A DNA stretch of 64,000 nucleotides from Gilvimarinus algae (GCF_030518215.1 NZ_JAULRT010000060.1:186001-250000); one strand, 5' to 3'; shown: positions 1 to 8,786, counted from the stretch's first letter. The notes: generated from the letters alone by a model not told the origin. Numbers and translations: made by a program.

Positions 1-1767
1 CGCTCGCGAATTGAGGAGCAGGTGGGTGATGTGGGCATGGCGCTCGATGAGATGGACTCCACCATTGAGCGCTTGCAGGAGCAGCTGCGCCGGCTTGATA
101 TTGAAACCGAGGCCCAGATTTTGTTCCGCCAGGAGCAAATGGCTCAACACGAAGACTTTGACCCGCTGGAGATGGACCGCTATTCGGCCCTGCAGCAGCT
201 CTCGCGCTCGCTGGTGGAGTCGGCTTCGGATTTGCTGGATTTGCGACTCACCCTCGCGGATAAAAACCGCGATACAGAAACCCTGCTCTTGCAACAGTCG
301 CGTATCAATACCGATTTGCAGGAGGGGCTTATGCGTTCGCGCATGGTGCCCTTCTCGCGCCTGGTGCCACGCTTGCGCCGTATTGTCCGCCAAGCCGCGA
401 CTGAGCTCGACAAAGACGTTAGCTTCGAGCTCGACAACGTGGAAGGTGAACTGGATCGCTCGGTGCTTGAGCGGATGATTGCGCCGCTCGAGCATATGCT
501 TAGGAACGCCGTCGACCACGGCATTGAATCCAAAGACGATCGCCGGGCCGCCGGCAAATCCGAGACAGGCACAATTTCCCTAAGCCTCGCGCGCGAGGGG
601 GGCGATGTGGTGCTGCGCCTGCTGGACGACGGTCGCGGTATCAACCTTGAAAAAGTGCGGGCCAAAGCCTTGGAGCGCGGGCTGATGAGTGCAGACGCCC
701 AGTTGTCCGACCAAGACGTCATGCAATTTATCTTGCACGCCGGGTTCAGTACGGCCGATAAAGTGACCCAGATTTCAGGCCGCGGAGTGGGCATGGATGT
801 GGTGCACTCGGAGATCAAGCAGCTCGGCGGCGCTATGTTTATCGCCTCGCGCTGGGGCGAGGGCACCGAGTTTACCGTGCGCCTGCCGTTTACCGTATCG
901 GTTAACCGGGCCTTGATGGTGGAGATTGGCGACGACCACTATGCCATCCCACTCAACACCATCGAAGGTATTGTCCGCGTCAGCCCCTTTGAGCTTGAGC
1001 ATTACTATCAGGATGAAAACGCCCGTTTTGAGTACGCCGGTGAAAAGTACTTGGTGCGCTACCTTGGCTCCCTGCTCGACAGCGACGCCTTGCCAAAACT
1101 GGATGGACAGTCACTGCCATTGCCAGTGGTTCTGGTGCGCAGTGCGGAAAATACCGTGGCCCTTCAAGTGGATAAGCTGATGGGCAGCCGCGAGATCGTG
1201 GTGAAAACCCTCGGTGTGCAGTTCAGCACGGTGCGCGGTGTGTCCGGTGCGACCGTGATGGGGGATGGTTCGGTGGTTGTGATTCTCGATCTGCACGCGC
1301 TGATTCGTGAGCAACTGGCGCTCGGCTTGGCAGAAGCTACCTTGCTTGAGCCGCTGGCGCAGGCGGCGCAGAGGAAAACCGAAGAAGATGAAAAAACCGT
1401 TATGGTGGTGGATGACTCGGTGACTGTGCGCAAGGTAACCGGCCGCTTCCTCGAGCGTGAGGGTTACAATGTGATCACCGCCAAAGACGGGGCAGAAGCC
1501 ATTTTGCTGCTGCAGGATCATATCCCCGATGTCATGTTGCTGGATATTGAGATGCCGCGCATGGACGGCTTTGAGGTGGCAAAGAACATTCGCACCAGCT
1601 CGCGTCTAAAAGCGCTGCCAATCATTATGATTACCTCGCGCACGGGTGAGAAACACCGCGAGCGGGCGCTGGCGCTGGGCGTGAACCGCTATATGGGCAA
1701 GCCCTATCAGGAAGATGCGCTCTTGCAAAATATTGAACAATTGATTGAAGAGCACGAGGGAAAGTGA
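1..1767 (+). CDS. chpA: ChpA-type hybrid chemotaxis histidine kinase (CheA family), 3' part
   Basis: The reading frame is open to the left edge, so the gene starts outside the window. The visible 588 codons hold a CheA core. The ATPase N box (MLRNAVDHGIE) is near codon 167, the G1 box (DDGRGI) near 209 and the G2 box (GRGVGMDVV) near 260. A CheW-like domain follows at about 290-440. A receiver domain closes the protein, with TVMVVDDS near 467, a phospho-acceptor Asp in LLDIEMP near 515 and a Lys in GKPYQ near 567. A CheA with a C-terminal receiver, followed by cheB-like and cheW-like genes, is the arrangement of the Pil-Chp system that controls type IV pili and cAMP. The expected Hpt domains would lie upstream and cannot be seen. 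PilL is another name for this family. Confidence 0.9.
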   Translation, partial: RSRIEEQVGDVGMALDEMDSTIERLQEQLRRLDIETEAQILFRQEQMAQHEDFDPLEMDRYSALQQLSRSLVESASDLLDLRLTLADKNRDTETLLLQQSRINTDLQEGLMRSRMVPFSRLVPRLRRIVRQAATELDKDVSFELDNVEGELDRSVLERMIAPLEHMLRNAVDHGIESKDDRRAAGKSETGTISLSLAREGGDVVLRLLDDGRGINLEKVRAKALERGLMSADAQLSDQDVMQFILHAGFSTADKVTQISGRGVGMDVVHSEIKQLGGAMFIASRWGEGTEFTVRLPFTVSVNRALMVEIGDDHYAIPLNTIEGIVRVSPFELEHYYQDENARFEYAGEKYLVRYLGSLLDSDALPKLDGQSLPLPVVLVRSAENTVALQVDKLMGSREIVVKTLGVQFSTVRGVSGATVMGDGSVVVILDLHALIREQLALGLAEATLLEPLAQAAQRKTEEDEKTVMVVDDSVTVRKVTGRFLEREGYNVITAKDGAEAILLLQDHIPDVMLLDIEMPRMDGFEVAKNIRTSSRLKALPIIMITSRTGEKHRERALALGVNRYMGKPYQEDALLQNIEQLIEEHEGK

Positions 1768-1768
1768 C

Positions 1769-2779
1769 GTGGCTGCGCCACTGCGCCTCGGTGTGCTGGT
1801 GGACAGTGAAGCCAAGCTGACACTACTGAAAACGGCTGTTAGCCAGGTGGGGCAGAGGATTGACTACTGCGCCCTGGTACCCGGGCCCGACGCATCCGAG
1901 ACTATGTCGGTGCTGTCACTGGACGAACTGGAGCAGGTGTCCGATTTGGATGCTTGGCTGGTGGACATTACTCATGCCGAAGACGACACCCGCCTGTCGC
2001 CCGGTGCGGCCATTTTAAGCGCTCTGCTATCGGCGCCGAGCCCAGTGCTGTTGAGCGACAGCAGTGAGCTTGGCAGCGGTCCGGCCGAACGGATGGCCTG
2101 GGTAGCGCGCCTGAAAAGCCGCCTGCAGCGGTTGATTGGTGAGGTCAATCTGCAGAGCCAAAAGGCCGCCAACAGCGTCTGGGTGCTGGCCGCGTCCACG
2201 GGAGGCCCGTCAGCTGTCAGCGACTTTTTGAGAGCGCTGGCGCCCGATTTGGGTGTGGGCTTTTTGTATGTGCAGCACATCAATGAGGGCTATTCCCCGG
2301 CATTGATGAACATGATCTCCAAAGCGGGCCATTATCCGGCGGGTACCGCCAAGCAGGGCTCGGTGATCGGCGCCAACACGGTGACCATCGTCGACCCGGT
2401 CAAGCGGGTGGAAATCCAGGAAAACTCGACCTTGGTGCTTCACGACGAGCCCTGGGGCGGTTGTTATCAGCCGTCGATTGATCAACTGGTGGCGAACCTC
2501 GCCCGCACCCATCGTCAACGCAGCGGTCTAATTGTGTTTTCCGGCATGGGTAATGACGGTTCGGCCAGTTGCCGGTTTATCCGGCAGCAGCGTGGCCAGG
2601 TTTGGGTACAGGATCCGGATAGCTGTGTGTTGGATTCCATGCCCGCCGCAACCTTGCAGACCGGCTGCGTGGATCGTATCGGCACGCCAGCGGATCTGGC
2701 ACAATCGCTGGAGATCTTCCTGCGACAATCCAATTTTGATGAGGAGCCGCAAGCTCATGAGAGCTCAGCAACACATTGA
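1769..2779 (+). CDS. chpB: ChpB-like protein-glutamate methylesterase (CheB family)
   Basis: The C-terminal half is a CheB methylesterase domain, which removes methyl groups from chemoreceptor glutamates. The catalytic Ser sits in VLAASTGGPS near residue 141, the His in VQHINEG near 168 and the Asp in SGMGNDGSA near 261. The N-terminal 120 residues lack a clear receiver signature, as in other ChpB proteins, so regulation by phosphorylation is doubtful. I chose GTG at 1769, just after the upstream stop and behind a GAGG at 1756. A TTG at 1745 in the same frame would overlap the upstream gene. The gene sits between chpA- and chpC-like genes in one transcription unit. Confidence 0.85.
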   Translation: MAAPLRLGVLVDSEAKLTLLKTAVSQVGQRIDYCALVPGPDASETMSVLSLDELEQVSDLDAWLVDITHAEDDTRLSPGAAILSALLSAPSPVLLSDSSELGSGPAERMAWVARLKSRLQRLIGEVNLQSQKAANSVWVLAASTGGPSAVSDFLRALAPDLGVGFLYVQHINEGYSPALMNMISKAGHYPAGTAKQGSVIGANTVTIVDPVKRVEIQENSTLVLHDEPWGGCYQPSIDQLVANLARTHRQRSGLIVFSGMGNDGSASCRFIRQQRGQVWVQDPDSCVLDSMPAATLQTGCVDRIGTPADLAQSLEIFLRQSNFDEEPQAHESSATH

Positions 2780-3236
2780 GTCCGATCAGTACCGCGAGGT
2801 AGCCAGCCTGCTAGTGCCGCTAGCGGAAAAGCAGCTGTTGATGCCAAACGTGACCGTGGCGGAAATTGTGCCTATGGGCCAGATTTCCCCTATTGAGGGC
2901 GCGCCCGATTGGCTCTTGGGTGAGTTCACCTGGCGTGAGCTGTCTGTGCCGCTACTGTCGTTTGAGGTGATCAACGGCCACGGTCGGCCGGCACTGACCG
3001 GGCGCTGCCGGGTCGCGGTGCTCAATACCACGGGCCTGAGTGATTCGCTGGGCTTTATTGCCCTGCTGACTCAGGGGCTGCCAAGGCTGGCGCGGGTGAC
3101 TCCGGAGGAAATCGCCGAGCGCCAGGGGGCGAGTTGCGACCCCTACGACGAAATGGTCGTCAGCTGGGCCGGCGAGACAGCCATTATCCCTTCGGTCGCA
3201 AGGCTTGAGCAGGCCTACTTGGATTTTTGCGGTTAA
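2757..3236 (+). CDS. chpC: ChpC-like CheW-domain chemotaxis protein
   Basis: This 159-residue protein has a single CheW-like domain. Recognisable parts are LLMPNVTVAEIVP, the WLLGEFTWRELSVPLLSFE stretch and the RVAVLNTTG strand. CheW-type proteins couple receptors to the kinase at the membrane. ATG 2757 overlaps the end of the chpB-like gene and follows GAGGAG at 2741. The same frame is open further upstream, but that part lies inside the chpB-like gene. Position as the last gene after chpA and chpB matches ChpC of pseudomonads. Confidence 0.8.
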   Translation: MRAQQHIESDQYREVASLLVPLAEKQLLMPNVTVAEIVPMGQISPIEGAPDWLLGEFTWRELSVPLLSFEVINGHGRPALTGRCRVAVLNTTGLSDSLGFIALLTQGLPRLARVTPEEIAERQGASCDPYDEMVVSWAGETAIIPSVARLEQAYLDFCG

Positions 3237-3250
3237 CGTTAAGGAGAAGT

Positions 3251-3778
3251 ATGAGGTTTCAGGGGTGGTTATTTGCCGGGCTTGTTCTGGTGTTGGCGGG
3301 CTGCGGCTCGGAGCGGGACGAGCCATTTGATCCGGGCCCTGGTGCGGGCGAGGAACCCGGCGAGGGTGATCCAGAGCGCATCAGCGTGCGCAAACTGCTC
3401 GATGGCGAGCAGACACTGCTGGATATCGACGGCGAGAGGCAATTGCTCGTGTTTCGCGATGAAGACGAATACTGGCTGTTTCTCGACCGCTATACCGATA
3501 CACTACCGGCCAATGAACCGGATTTTGAGCAGGGCCAGGTGGCGCTGATCGACCTCGGCGAGCGCGAAGACAATAACTGCGAGTACTACCTGAGCCTGGA
3601 AACCGTCTACGCCGAAGAAGTGGATGATGACGCCGCCCGGCTGGTGCTTGAGTACGATCCGGTGAGTGTCGATACCGGTGTCAGCTGCCCGGAGGAAGAT
3701 CCGCAGATCATCCGGCCATACTACTTTTACTACATCGATTCTCGCCGAGAGTTGGTGATCTCTGAGTCGGTGGAGTAA
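3251..3778 (+). CDS. Putative lipoprotein, function unknown
   Basis: The 175-residue product starts with a lipoprotein signal peptide (GWLFAGLVLVLAGC), so Cys about 20 is the likely lipidation site. The mature part is acidic, with a flexible Asp/Glu/Gly/Pro-rich linker followed by a globular domain containing two further cysteines. AAGGAG at 3241 supports the ATG at 3251. It starts 14 bp after the chpC-like gene and may be co-transcribed with it. I do not recognise the family. Confidence 0.7.
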   Translation: MRFQGWLFAGLVLVLAGCGSERDEPFDPGPGAGEEPGEGDPERISVRKLLDGEQTLLDIDGERQLLVFRDEDEYWLFLDRYTDTLPANEPDFEQGQVALIDLGEREDNNCEYYLSLETVYAEEVDDDAARLVLEYDPVSVDTGVSCPEEDPQIIRPYYFYYIDSRRELVISESVE

Positions 3779-3871
3779 AGTCCTTGCACCAGGCGGGCGG
3801 GCGTCCGGCCCCTGTGCGTGTTGATACTCACTGCGCCCGCTGGATCGCAAAGTAACCTAGCACCTGAGCCT

Positions 3872-4597
3872 TTAGAAGTCCCCCCAGAGATACTGTACAA
3901 GGCTAAGGGCGACGGTGGGCGCGGTTTCTGTGCGCAGTACCCGTGGGCCGAGGGTCAAAGGGGCAAAATCTTCCCGGCGCGCGATCTCGATTTCGGTCTC
4001 ACTTAGTCCACCCTCGGGCCCTATCAGCAAGGACAAACTGGCCGGTGCCGAACCCGCGGCCAGTTTCTGGCTATCGCGGTGATGCAGAACAAACTTGCGC
4101 TCGCCAACAGCCCTGGGCAGATAGGCCTCTAAGGCAGTTACCTCGGTAATTTCGGGCAGGCGATTACGTTGGCATTGCTCGCAGGCGCTGATACAAATTT
4201 GCTGCCAGTGATCGATTTTTTTCTGCAGCCGCTCGCCCTTGAGCTTAACCTCGGTGCGCTCGGTGAGCAGCGGCACAATTCGGCTCACACCCAGCTCTGT
4301 GGCTTTTTGCAGCACATAATCCCAGCGCTCGCCGCGCGACAGGCCAATCGCCAGCTCGATGGTCAACTCGGGTAAGCGGTCGAAGCTGCTGTACTCGTCC
4401 AGTTGAACCTCGACCGACTTTTTATCCATCGACACCAGAGACCCCGAAAACTCGCCGCCCTCGCCGTTAAACACAATAACGGGCCTGCCCGGGGAGAGCC
4501 GCAGCACGCGGCTGAGGTAATGGGCCGGCGCATCGCGCAGCTCAATGGTCTGGCCTGTGGCGAGCGGTTGGGGTGTGTAGAGGCGGGGTATTCGCAT
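3872..4597 (-). CDS. rsmE: 16S rRNA (uracil-1498-N3)-methyltransferase RsmE
   Basis: The 241-residue protein carries the RsmE/SPOUT features: the N-terminal PUA-like part (MRIPRLYTPQPL, HYLSRVLRL, VIVFNGEGGEF), the ATELGVSRIVPLLTERTEV stretch, and the C-terminal knot motif LLIGPEGGLSETEIE followed by LGPRVLRTETAP. It methylates U1498 in the 30S decoding region. ATG 4597 gives the usual family start. The frame is open far upstream, but that segment is antisense to the next gene and is not coding. It is divergent from the peroxidase-like gene. Confidence 0.93.
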   Translation of the reverse strand: MRIPRLYTPQPLATGQTIELRDAPAHYLSRVLRLSPGRPVIVFNGEGGEFSGSLVSMDKKSVEVQLDEYSSFDRLPELTIELAIGLSRGERWDYVLQKATELGVSRIVPLLTERTEVKLKGERLQKKIDHWQQICISACEQCQRNRLPEITEVTALEAYLPRAVGERKFVLHHRDSQKLAAGSAPASLSLLIGPEGGLSETEIEIARREDFAPLTLGPRVLRTETAPTVALSLVQYLWGDF

Positions 4598-4697
4598 AAG
4601 CTTGGCTGTAACCACGGGTTGAATCGGAGTAAGATCATAGCAAAAGTGACCCAGCGTCGTCGGCAGGACGTATCGGACAAATTTGAGGAGATACCTA

Positions 4698-5246
4698 ATG
4701 AACAGAGTAAAAGTCATGATACTGGGGGCGTTGAGCTGCGCCGCCGCGATCAGCCCTTCGGTATGGGCGGCGGAATGTCCGGCGTATTTGCAGGGCGAAT
4801 ACCGCAAGCTGCACGCCTCTGAATCCGCCAATCTCTGCGAGCTGCTGAACGGTAAATCCGCGCTGGTAATAAACACGGCGAGCCACTGCGGTTTCACGCC
4901 GCAATTTGAGGCGCTGGAGGCAGTGCACCAACAATACAAAGACAAAGGCCTGGTGGTTGTGGGTTTTGCCAGCGACGCCTTTAAGCAGGCGGCCAAATCA
5001 GAAGAAGAGGCTGCCACCATTTGCTACACCAACTATGGCGTGACCTTTACTATGCTGGCACCTACCGAAGTCACTGGCGACAACGCCAATGCGCTCTTTC
5101 GGTGGCTGGCGGACGAGACCGAGGAGCCCGGCTGGAATTTCAACAAATACGTGATTAATGGCAAAACTGGTGAGGTGACCCACTTTGGCAGCAGCGCCAA
5201 ACCCGACAGTGATAAGGTGGTCCAGGCAATAGAGGCGGCGCTTTAG
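4698..5246 (+). CDS. Periplasmic glutathione peroxidase-like thiol peroxidase
   Basis: The 182-residue protein has a Sec signal peptide (VKVMILGALSCAAAISPSVWA) and a glutathione-peroxidase fold. The peroxidatic Cys is in VINTASHCGFTPQ, and the Trp/Asn pair is in GWNFNKYVING. It should reduce peroxides in the periplasm with an unknown thiol donor. The usual GFPCNQF loop, which supplies the Gln of the catalytic tetrad, reads GFASDAF here, so activity may differ. ATG 4698 follows GAGGAG at 4685. Family assignment is firm, substrate is not. Confidence 0.8.
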   Translation: MNRVKVMILGALSCAAAISPSVWAAECPAYLQGEYRKLHASESANLCELLNGKSALVINTASHCGFTPQFEALEAVHQQYKDKGLVVVGFASDAFKQAAKSEEEAATICYTNYGVTFTMLAPTEVTGDNANALFRWLADETEEPGWNFNKYVINGKTGEVTHFGSSAKPDSDKVVQAIEAAL

Positions 5247-5253
5247 GCGCCGT

Positions 5254-5439
5254 CTACTCCTGCTCGACCGTCACGCTCAGCTCGCCGTCCATGTCTTCGG
5301 TGATGATCACGTCCATAGGCTGGCAGCAGACGTGGCAGTCCTCGGTATAGCGCTGAGCCCCGACTGACTCATCAATCAATAAAGTCAGCCGGGCATCGCA
5401 GAAAGGGCAGTGAATGCTTTTCTCTGCCAGAGGCTCCAT
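5254..5439 (-). CDS. CPXCG-motif cysteine-rich protein
   Basis: This 61-residue protein has two Cys pairs, CPFC near residue 11 and CHVC near residue 35, that should bind one zinc ion. It matches the small CPXCG family of gammaproteobacteria, whose function is unknown. Its ATG overlaps the stop of the upstream beta-barrel gene by an ATGA, so the two genes are probably translationally coupled. Confidence 0.8.
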   Translation of the reverse strand: MEPLAEKSIHCPFCDARLTLLIDESVGAQRYTEDCHVCCQPMDVIITEDMDGELSVTVEQE

Positions 5440-6011
5440 CAGAAGCGATAGTCAAGAGACGTGGTAATGGTGGTAAAGCGGTATTCGTTTACATCCACCA
5501 GATTGCGGTATTCGAAGTTCAGGTTCAAACGAGGCCGAATAATAAACCCTGCCCCCAGACCCCAGGAAAAATCGTCTTCGGAGAGAGTAGCGCTGGTGCC
5601 GGCGCCTTTCATGGTGAATTCCACGTCGGCGTAGCCGAGTAGGGCATAGAAACGGCCGGTCTGGTTGACCGCTTCAGCGCGGTAGTAAATGGCGGTGTAG
5701 TTGTCGATGTCCATCAGCACTTCTTCGCCGGCTGCAGTCACCAAATCTTCCAACGGTTGTTCCAGATACAGCTTCTCATCACCCAGGCCCGTGCCATAGC
5801 GAATTTCACCGCCAAGCCAGGGGTTGAACTTATAGCCGCCAAAAACTTCGCCCATCCAAAGGTTGGCTTTGTCGAAAGAGGGGCTGTCATCCACGTTAAT
5901 GGCAGAGGCGCCAACGCCGGCAAAGAAGCCGCGGTTGTTGTCGGCCTGAACGCCGCTAGCCGCTAGGGCCAGCGGCAATACCAGTAGGGGAAAAAGCTTG
6001 GTCCGTTTCAT
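5439..6011 (-). CDS. Outer-membrane beta-barrel protein (OmpA-like porin fold)
   Basis: The 190-residue protein has a Sec signal peptide ending near SGVQA. Alternating strands follow, including GFFAGVGASAINV, WMGEVFGGYKFNPWLGGEIRYG, YALLGYADVEF and FEYRNLVDV. It ends in SLDYRF, with the terminal Phe typical of outer-membrane barrels. It resembles eight-strand OmpA-like surface proteins of marine gammaproteobacteria. It leads a two-gene unit with the CPXCG protein. The role beyond a barrel is not evident. Confidence 0.78.
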   Translation of the reverse strand: MKRTKLFPLLVLPLALAASGVQADNNRGFFAGVGASAINVDDSPSFDKANLWMGEVFGGYKFNPWLGGEIRYGTGLGDEKLYLEQPLEDLVTAAGEEVLMDIDNYTAIYYRAEAVNQTGRFYALLGYADVEFTMKGAGTSATLSEDDFSWGLGAGFIIRPRLNLNFEYRNLVDVNEYRFTTITTSLDYRF

Positions 6012-6036
6012 AGTCGGTAATCAGCCTTGTTGAGGG

Positions 6037-6345
6037 TTAGAAAATCCAGGCTATCATTAGCCAGATCACAAGAAAAAAGGAGAAAAAGCCTCCGAGTACA
6101 AACTGGATTTCGCCGATTAGCCCGTCGCCTGAGGTGATGGCAAACACCACCAGTAGAGCAACCGTGACGAAAAACGCAATCACAGCGGCATCTTTCAGGC
6201 CCAGGCCTTCGCTGAAGACGCCGTCCGTCATTTCGCCCAGCAGTGGCAGCATAAACACTGTCGCAGCGATGGCCAGCACCAGAACGACAACAATGGCGAT
6301 AAGCGTGCTGCGCGCCTGGCGCTTGTCCTGATCGTCGCTACCCAT
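6037..6345 (-). CDS. Small inner-membrane protein, function unknown
   Basis: The 102-residue product has a short charged N-terminus (GSDDQDKRQARS) and three hydrophobic helices at about 14-35, 52-70 and 80-101. There are no polar catalytic motifs. It starts 5 bp after the PH-domain gene, so the two are likely co-transcribed. I do not recognise the family. Confidence 0.65.
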   Translation of the reverse strand: MGSDDQDKRQARSTLIAIVVVLVLAIAATVFMLPLLGEMTDGVFSEGLGLKDAAVIAFFVTVALLVVFAITSGDGLIGEIQFVLGGFFSFFLVIWLMIAWIF

Positions 6346-6350
6346 AGTGA

Positions 6351-6719
6351 TTAATCGTTAGCCTTGATGATGTCGCGCACGGTATTGGGATCGGGCAGCC
6401 CCTTGGCGACGATTTCCGGGCTGTCGCCAGCGGTATAAAGCTCCACTGTGCCTGTGCCGAAGACCCGGTTCCAGAAGGACTGTTTGACCTTCACCGTGCG
6501 GATACTCTTGATCGTCAGTTCCGAGCGCTCTTTGCTCAGTAACCCCTGTTCAAAGAGCACGTCGGAGTCGGTGATAATCAGCTTGGAGGATTTGTTTTTC
6601 AGGTGCCACACCAAAAAGATAATAATCCCGACGCCAAAGGGGACGAGGATCAGTGCCGCAATAAACCCGAGGGGATTGTTTTTAAACATCACCGGGTTGG
6701 CTGAATAGAGTTCTTTCAT
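6351..6719 (-). CDS. Membrane-anchored bacterial PH-domain protein (YdbT/bPH2-like)
   Basis: This 122-residue protein has one N-terminal transmembrane helix (about 16-40). A bacterial pleckstrin-homology domain follows, with the pattern SKLIITDSDVLFEQGLLSKERSELTIKSI and then VFGTGTVELYTAGD. Such domains are common in small membrane proteins of unknown role. It lies between the SMR exporter and the three-helix protein on the same strand, with about 10 bp between genes, so a shared transcript from the riboswitch region is possible. Confidence 0.75.
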   Translation of the reverse strand: MKELYSANPVMFKNNPLGFIAALILVPFGVGIIIFLVWHLKNKSSKLIITDSDVLFEQGLLSKERSELTIKSIRTVKVKQSFWNRVFGTGTVELYTAGDSPEIVAKGLPDPNTVRDIIKAND

Positions 6720-6728
6720 TAGCCCCGC

Positions 6729-7043
6729 CTAGCTGGTCAGTTTGAGTCCAATAATGCCAAGGAGTATAAGGGCAATGCAGCCGAGGCGCAAAGCGCTCAG
6801 GTGTTCGCCAAACACCAGGGCCCCCACCACGACAGTGCCCAGCGCGCCTATGCCCGACCACACGCTGTAGGCGGTGCTTAACGGCAGCTGGCGTAGGGCG
6901 AGCCCCAGCAGGCTCAGGCTGAGTGCCAGCGCCGCTAGGGTAGCCAGCGAGGGCCAGAGGCGGGTAAAGCCTTCGGCGTACTTGAGGCCAGTGGCCCAAA
7001 CGATTTCAAACAGGCCGGCGAGAAACAACAGTAACCAGGACAT
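6729..7043 (-). CDS. gdx: SMR-family guanidinium exporter (Gdx/SugE)
   Basis: The 104-residue protein has four transmembrane helices and the SMR signature, with the essential Glu in the first helix ([12 protein letters not shown]). The [17 protein letters not shown] and GALVFGEH motifs fit the SugE/Gdx branch, which exports guanidinium in exchange for protons, and not the EmrE branch. The upstream leader contains a two-hairpin guanidine-II riboswitch, which independently supports the substrate. It is the first gene of a minus-strand group with the PH-domain and three-helix proteins. Confidence 0.9.
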   Translation of the reverse strand: MSWLLLFLAGLFEIVWATGLKYAEGFTRLWPSLATLAALALSLSLLGLALRQLPLSTAYSVWSGIGALGTVVVGALVFGEHLSALRLGCIALILLGIIGLKLTS

Positions 7044-7049
7044 CAGAAA

Positions 7050-7110
7050 ACCTTTGTAGGGCCGTCCCCGGTGTTTCTGCGCCTGAAGGGTCGTCCCGTC
7101 AGGGCGTGAA
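7050..7110 (-). promoter_or_regulatory. Guanidine-II (mini-ykkC) riboswitch
   Basis: Read on the minus strand, the leader of the SMR gene has two hairpins with ACGR tetraloops. The first has GGG-ACGA-CCC at 7088-7097, extended by outer pairing of CGCC(C)TGA with TCAGGCG over 7080-7106. The second has GGGG-ACGG-CCCT at 7058-7069. An AAAGG Shine-Dalgarno follows, then ATG at 7043. Two ACGR hairpins directly before sugE/gdx define the mini-ykkC class. Guanidine lets the loops kiss and frees the ribosome-binding site. Confidence 0.85.
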
Positions 7111-7191
7111 TGCGGCAGATGCCGCCTTGGGATGATAATCTAGGGTTGTTAGCGTCAAACTTCAAGCCGTAGCAAGGGAATTATTGAGTTC

Positions 7192-8766
7192 ATGTTGGAA
7201 GCCATCTGGATTGCCTGTGCGTTTACTCTGGGATTGTTGGTGCGGGGCCTGGGCCTGCCGCCGCTGGTGGGTTATTTGGCCGCGGGCTTTGCCATCAGTG
7301 CCCTGGGTCAGTATGTCCACCTCCCCGAGCACGGCGGTGAGGTGATCGCCCATCTGGCGCATCTCGGGGTGTTGTTGCTGCTGTTTACCGTTGGGCTCAA
7401 GCTTAGGGTGCGCAACCTGGTGCAGCCCGAGGTGATCGGGGGCGGGCTCCTCCATTTCGCCTTGTCTGTGACTCTGCTGAGCCCGGGGGTTTATCTGCTG
7501 CTCGATGTGACAGCCTACGAGGCGCTGTTGTTGGGCATTGCTCTGTCGTTTTCCAGTACGGTGCTGGCGGCCAAAGTGCTCGACTCCAAACGCGAGCTAC
7601 GGGCTTTCCACGGCCGGGTGGCCATTGGGATTCTGGTGATACAGGATCTTCTCGCCCTTTTGGTGATCAGCCTGGCCAGCGGCACCACTCCCTCACCCTG
7701 GGCGCTTTTGGTGTTGGGTTTGCCGCTGTTGCGGCCGCTGTTGTTCCGTTTGTTGGATGTCTGCGGTCACGACGAGTTGATGGTGCTGCTGGGGTTGTTG
7801 TTAGCGCTCGTGGTCGGCGGACTCGGCTTCGAGGCTCTGGGACTCAGCTCAGAACTTGGAGCCCTGGCGTTTGGTGTGTTGTTGGCCAAGCACAAGCGGG
7901 CCACGGAACTATCGAACTCTCTTTGGAGTATCAAAGAGGTGTTTTTGGTGGGCTTTTTTCTGCAGATTGGCATGAGCGGGCTGCCCGGTATGGACGCGCT
8001 GATTCTCGCCGCTGCCGCCAGCATCGTCCTGCCGCTCAAAGGGGCGCTGTTCTTCTTACTGCTGGTGCTCTTTAAACTGCGTGCTCGCAGCGCTTTTCTC
8101 TCCTCGCTGGCTCTGACCAATTACAGTGAGTTTGGTCTGATTGTCGCGGCCATTGTCTTGCCACAGTGGCTGGTACCGCTGGCGCTGACAGTGGCGATTT
8201 CGTTTGTGATCTCGGCGCCGCTCAACCGCATTGCCCACCCCTTCTACGAAAAACTCTCCGGGCGCCTGATGCGCTTTGAGCGCAATATCCATCACCCCGA
8301 CCAGCAACCGATTTCACTCGGCGGTGCCCAAGTGCTGATTTTTGGGATGGGCCGTACCGGCACCGCAGCTTACGACCAGCTCAAAGACCGGGTACCCGGG
8401 CTGATTGCTCTGGATTCGGACCCGGGCAAGGTCGACCGCCACCGGCGCGAGGGGCGCAATGTGCTCTTTGCCGATGCCGAAGACCAGGTGTTCTGGCAGG
8501 GGCTCAAAATGGACAGCATCCGCGCTGTGATCCTCAGTATGAGCGACATTGAGGCCAAGATGATTGCCGTTCGTCAACTGCGCCAACGCGGCTTTGACGG
8601 GTTTATCGCCTCGCACACGCTGTTTCAGGACGAGGCTGACAAGATCAATGCGGCCGGTGCCAATGAAACTTACCTGACCATGTCCGAGGCCGGTGTCGGC
8701 CTTGCCGAACACGTGCAAGAGCGGATGCTTAAGCACGGCGCTGGCGTGGTGACAGAGGCGGGCTAA
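7192..8766 (+). CDS. CPA2-type cation:proton antiporter with TrkA-N domain (Kef/YbaL-like)
   Basis: The 524-residue protein has about twelve hydrophobic helices in the first 370 residues, including GLGLPPLVGYLAAGF, LGIALSFSSTVLAAK and SSELGALAFGVLLAK. A Rossmann TrkA-N domain starts near residue 381 (VLIFGMGRTGTAAYDQL, then VIALDSDPGK-like and ILSMSD elements). This is the layout of KefB/YbaL potassium or sodium efflux antiporters. No C-terminal TrkA-C domain follows, which is like the shorter YbaL branch. ATG 7192 follows an AAGGGA. The gene is followed closely by a two-component pair. Confidence 0.85.
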   Translation: MLEAIWIACAFTLGLLVRGLGLPPLVGYLAAGFAISALGQYVHLPEHGGEVIAHLAHLGVLLLLFTVGLKLRVRNLVQPEVIGGGLLHFALSVTLLSPGVYLLLDVTAYEALLLGIALSFSSTVLAAKVLDSKRELRAFHGRVAIGILVIQDLLALLVISLASGTTPSPWALLVLGLPLLRPLLFRLLDVCGHDELMVLLGLLLALVVGGLGFEALGLSSELGALAFGVLLAKHKRATELSNSLWSIKEVFLVGFFLQIGMSGLPGMDALILAAAASIVLPLKGALFFLLLVLFKLRARSAFLSSLALTNYSEFGLIVAAIVLPQWLVPLALTVAISFVISAPLNRIAHPFYEKLSGRLMRFERNIHHPDQQPISLGGAQVLIFGMGRTGTAAYDQLKDRVPGLIALDSDPGKVDRHRREGRNVLFADAEDQVFWQGLKMDSIRAVILSMSDIEAKMIAVRQLRQRGFDGFIASHTLFQDEADKINAAGANETYLTMSEAGVGLAEHVQERMLKHGAGVVTEAG

Positions 8767-8786
8767 GTTCGCGGCGAGGCAAACGA

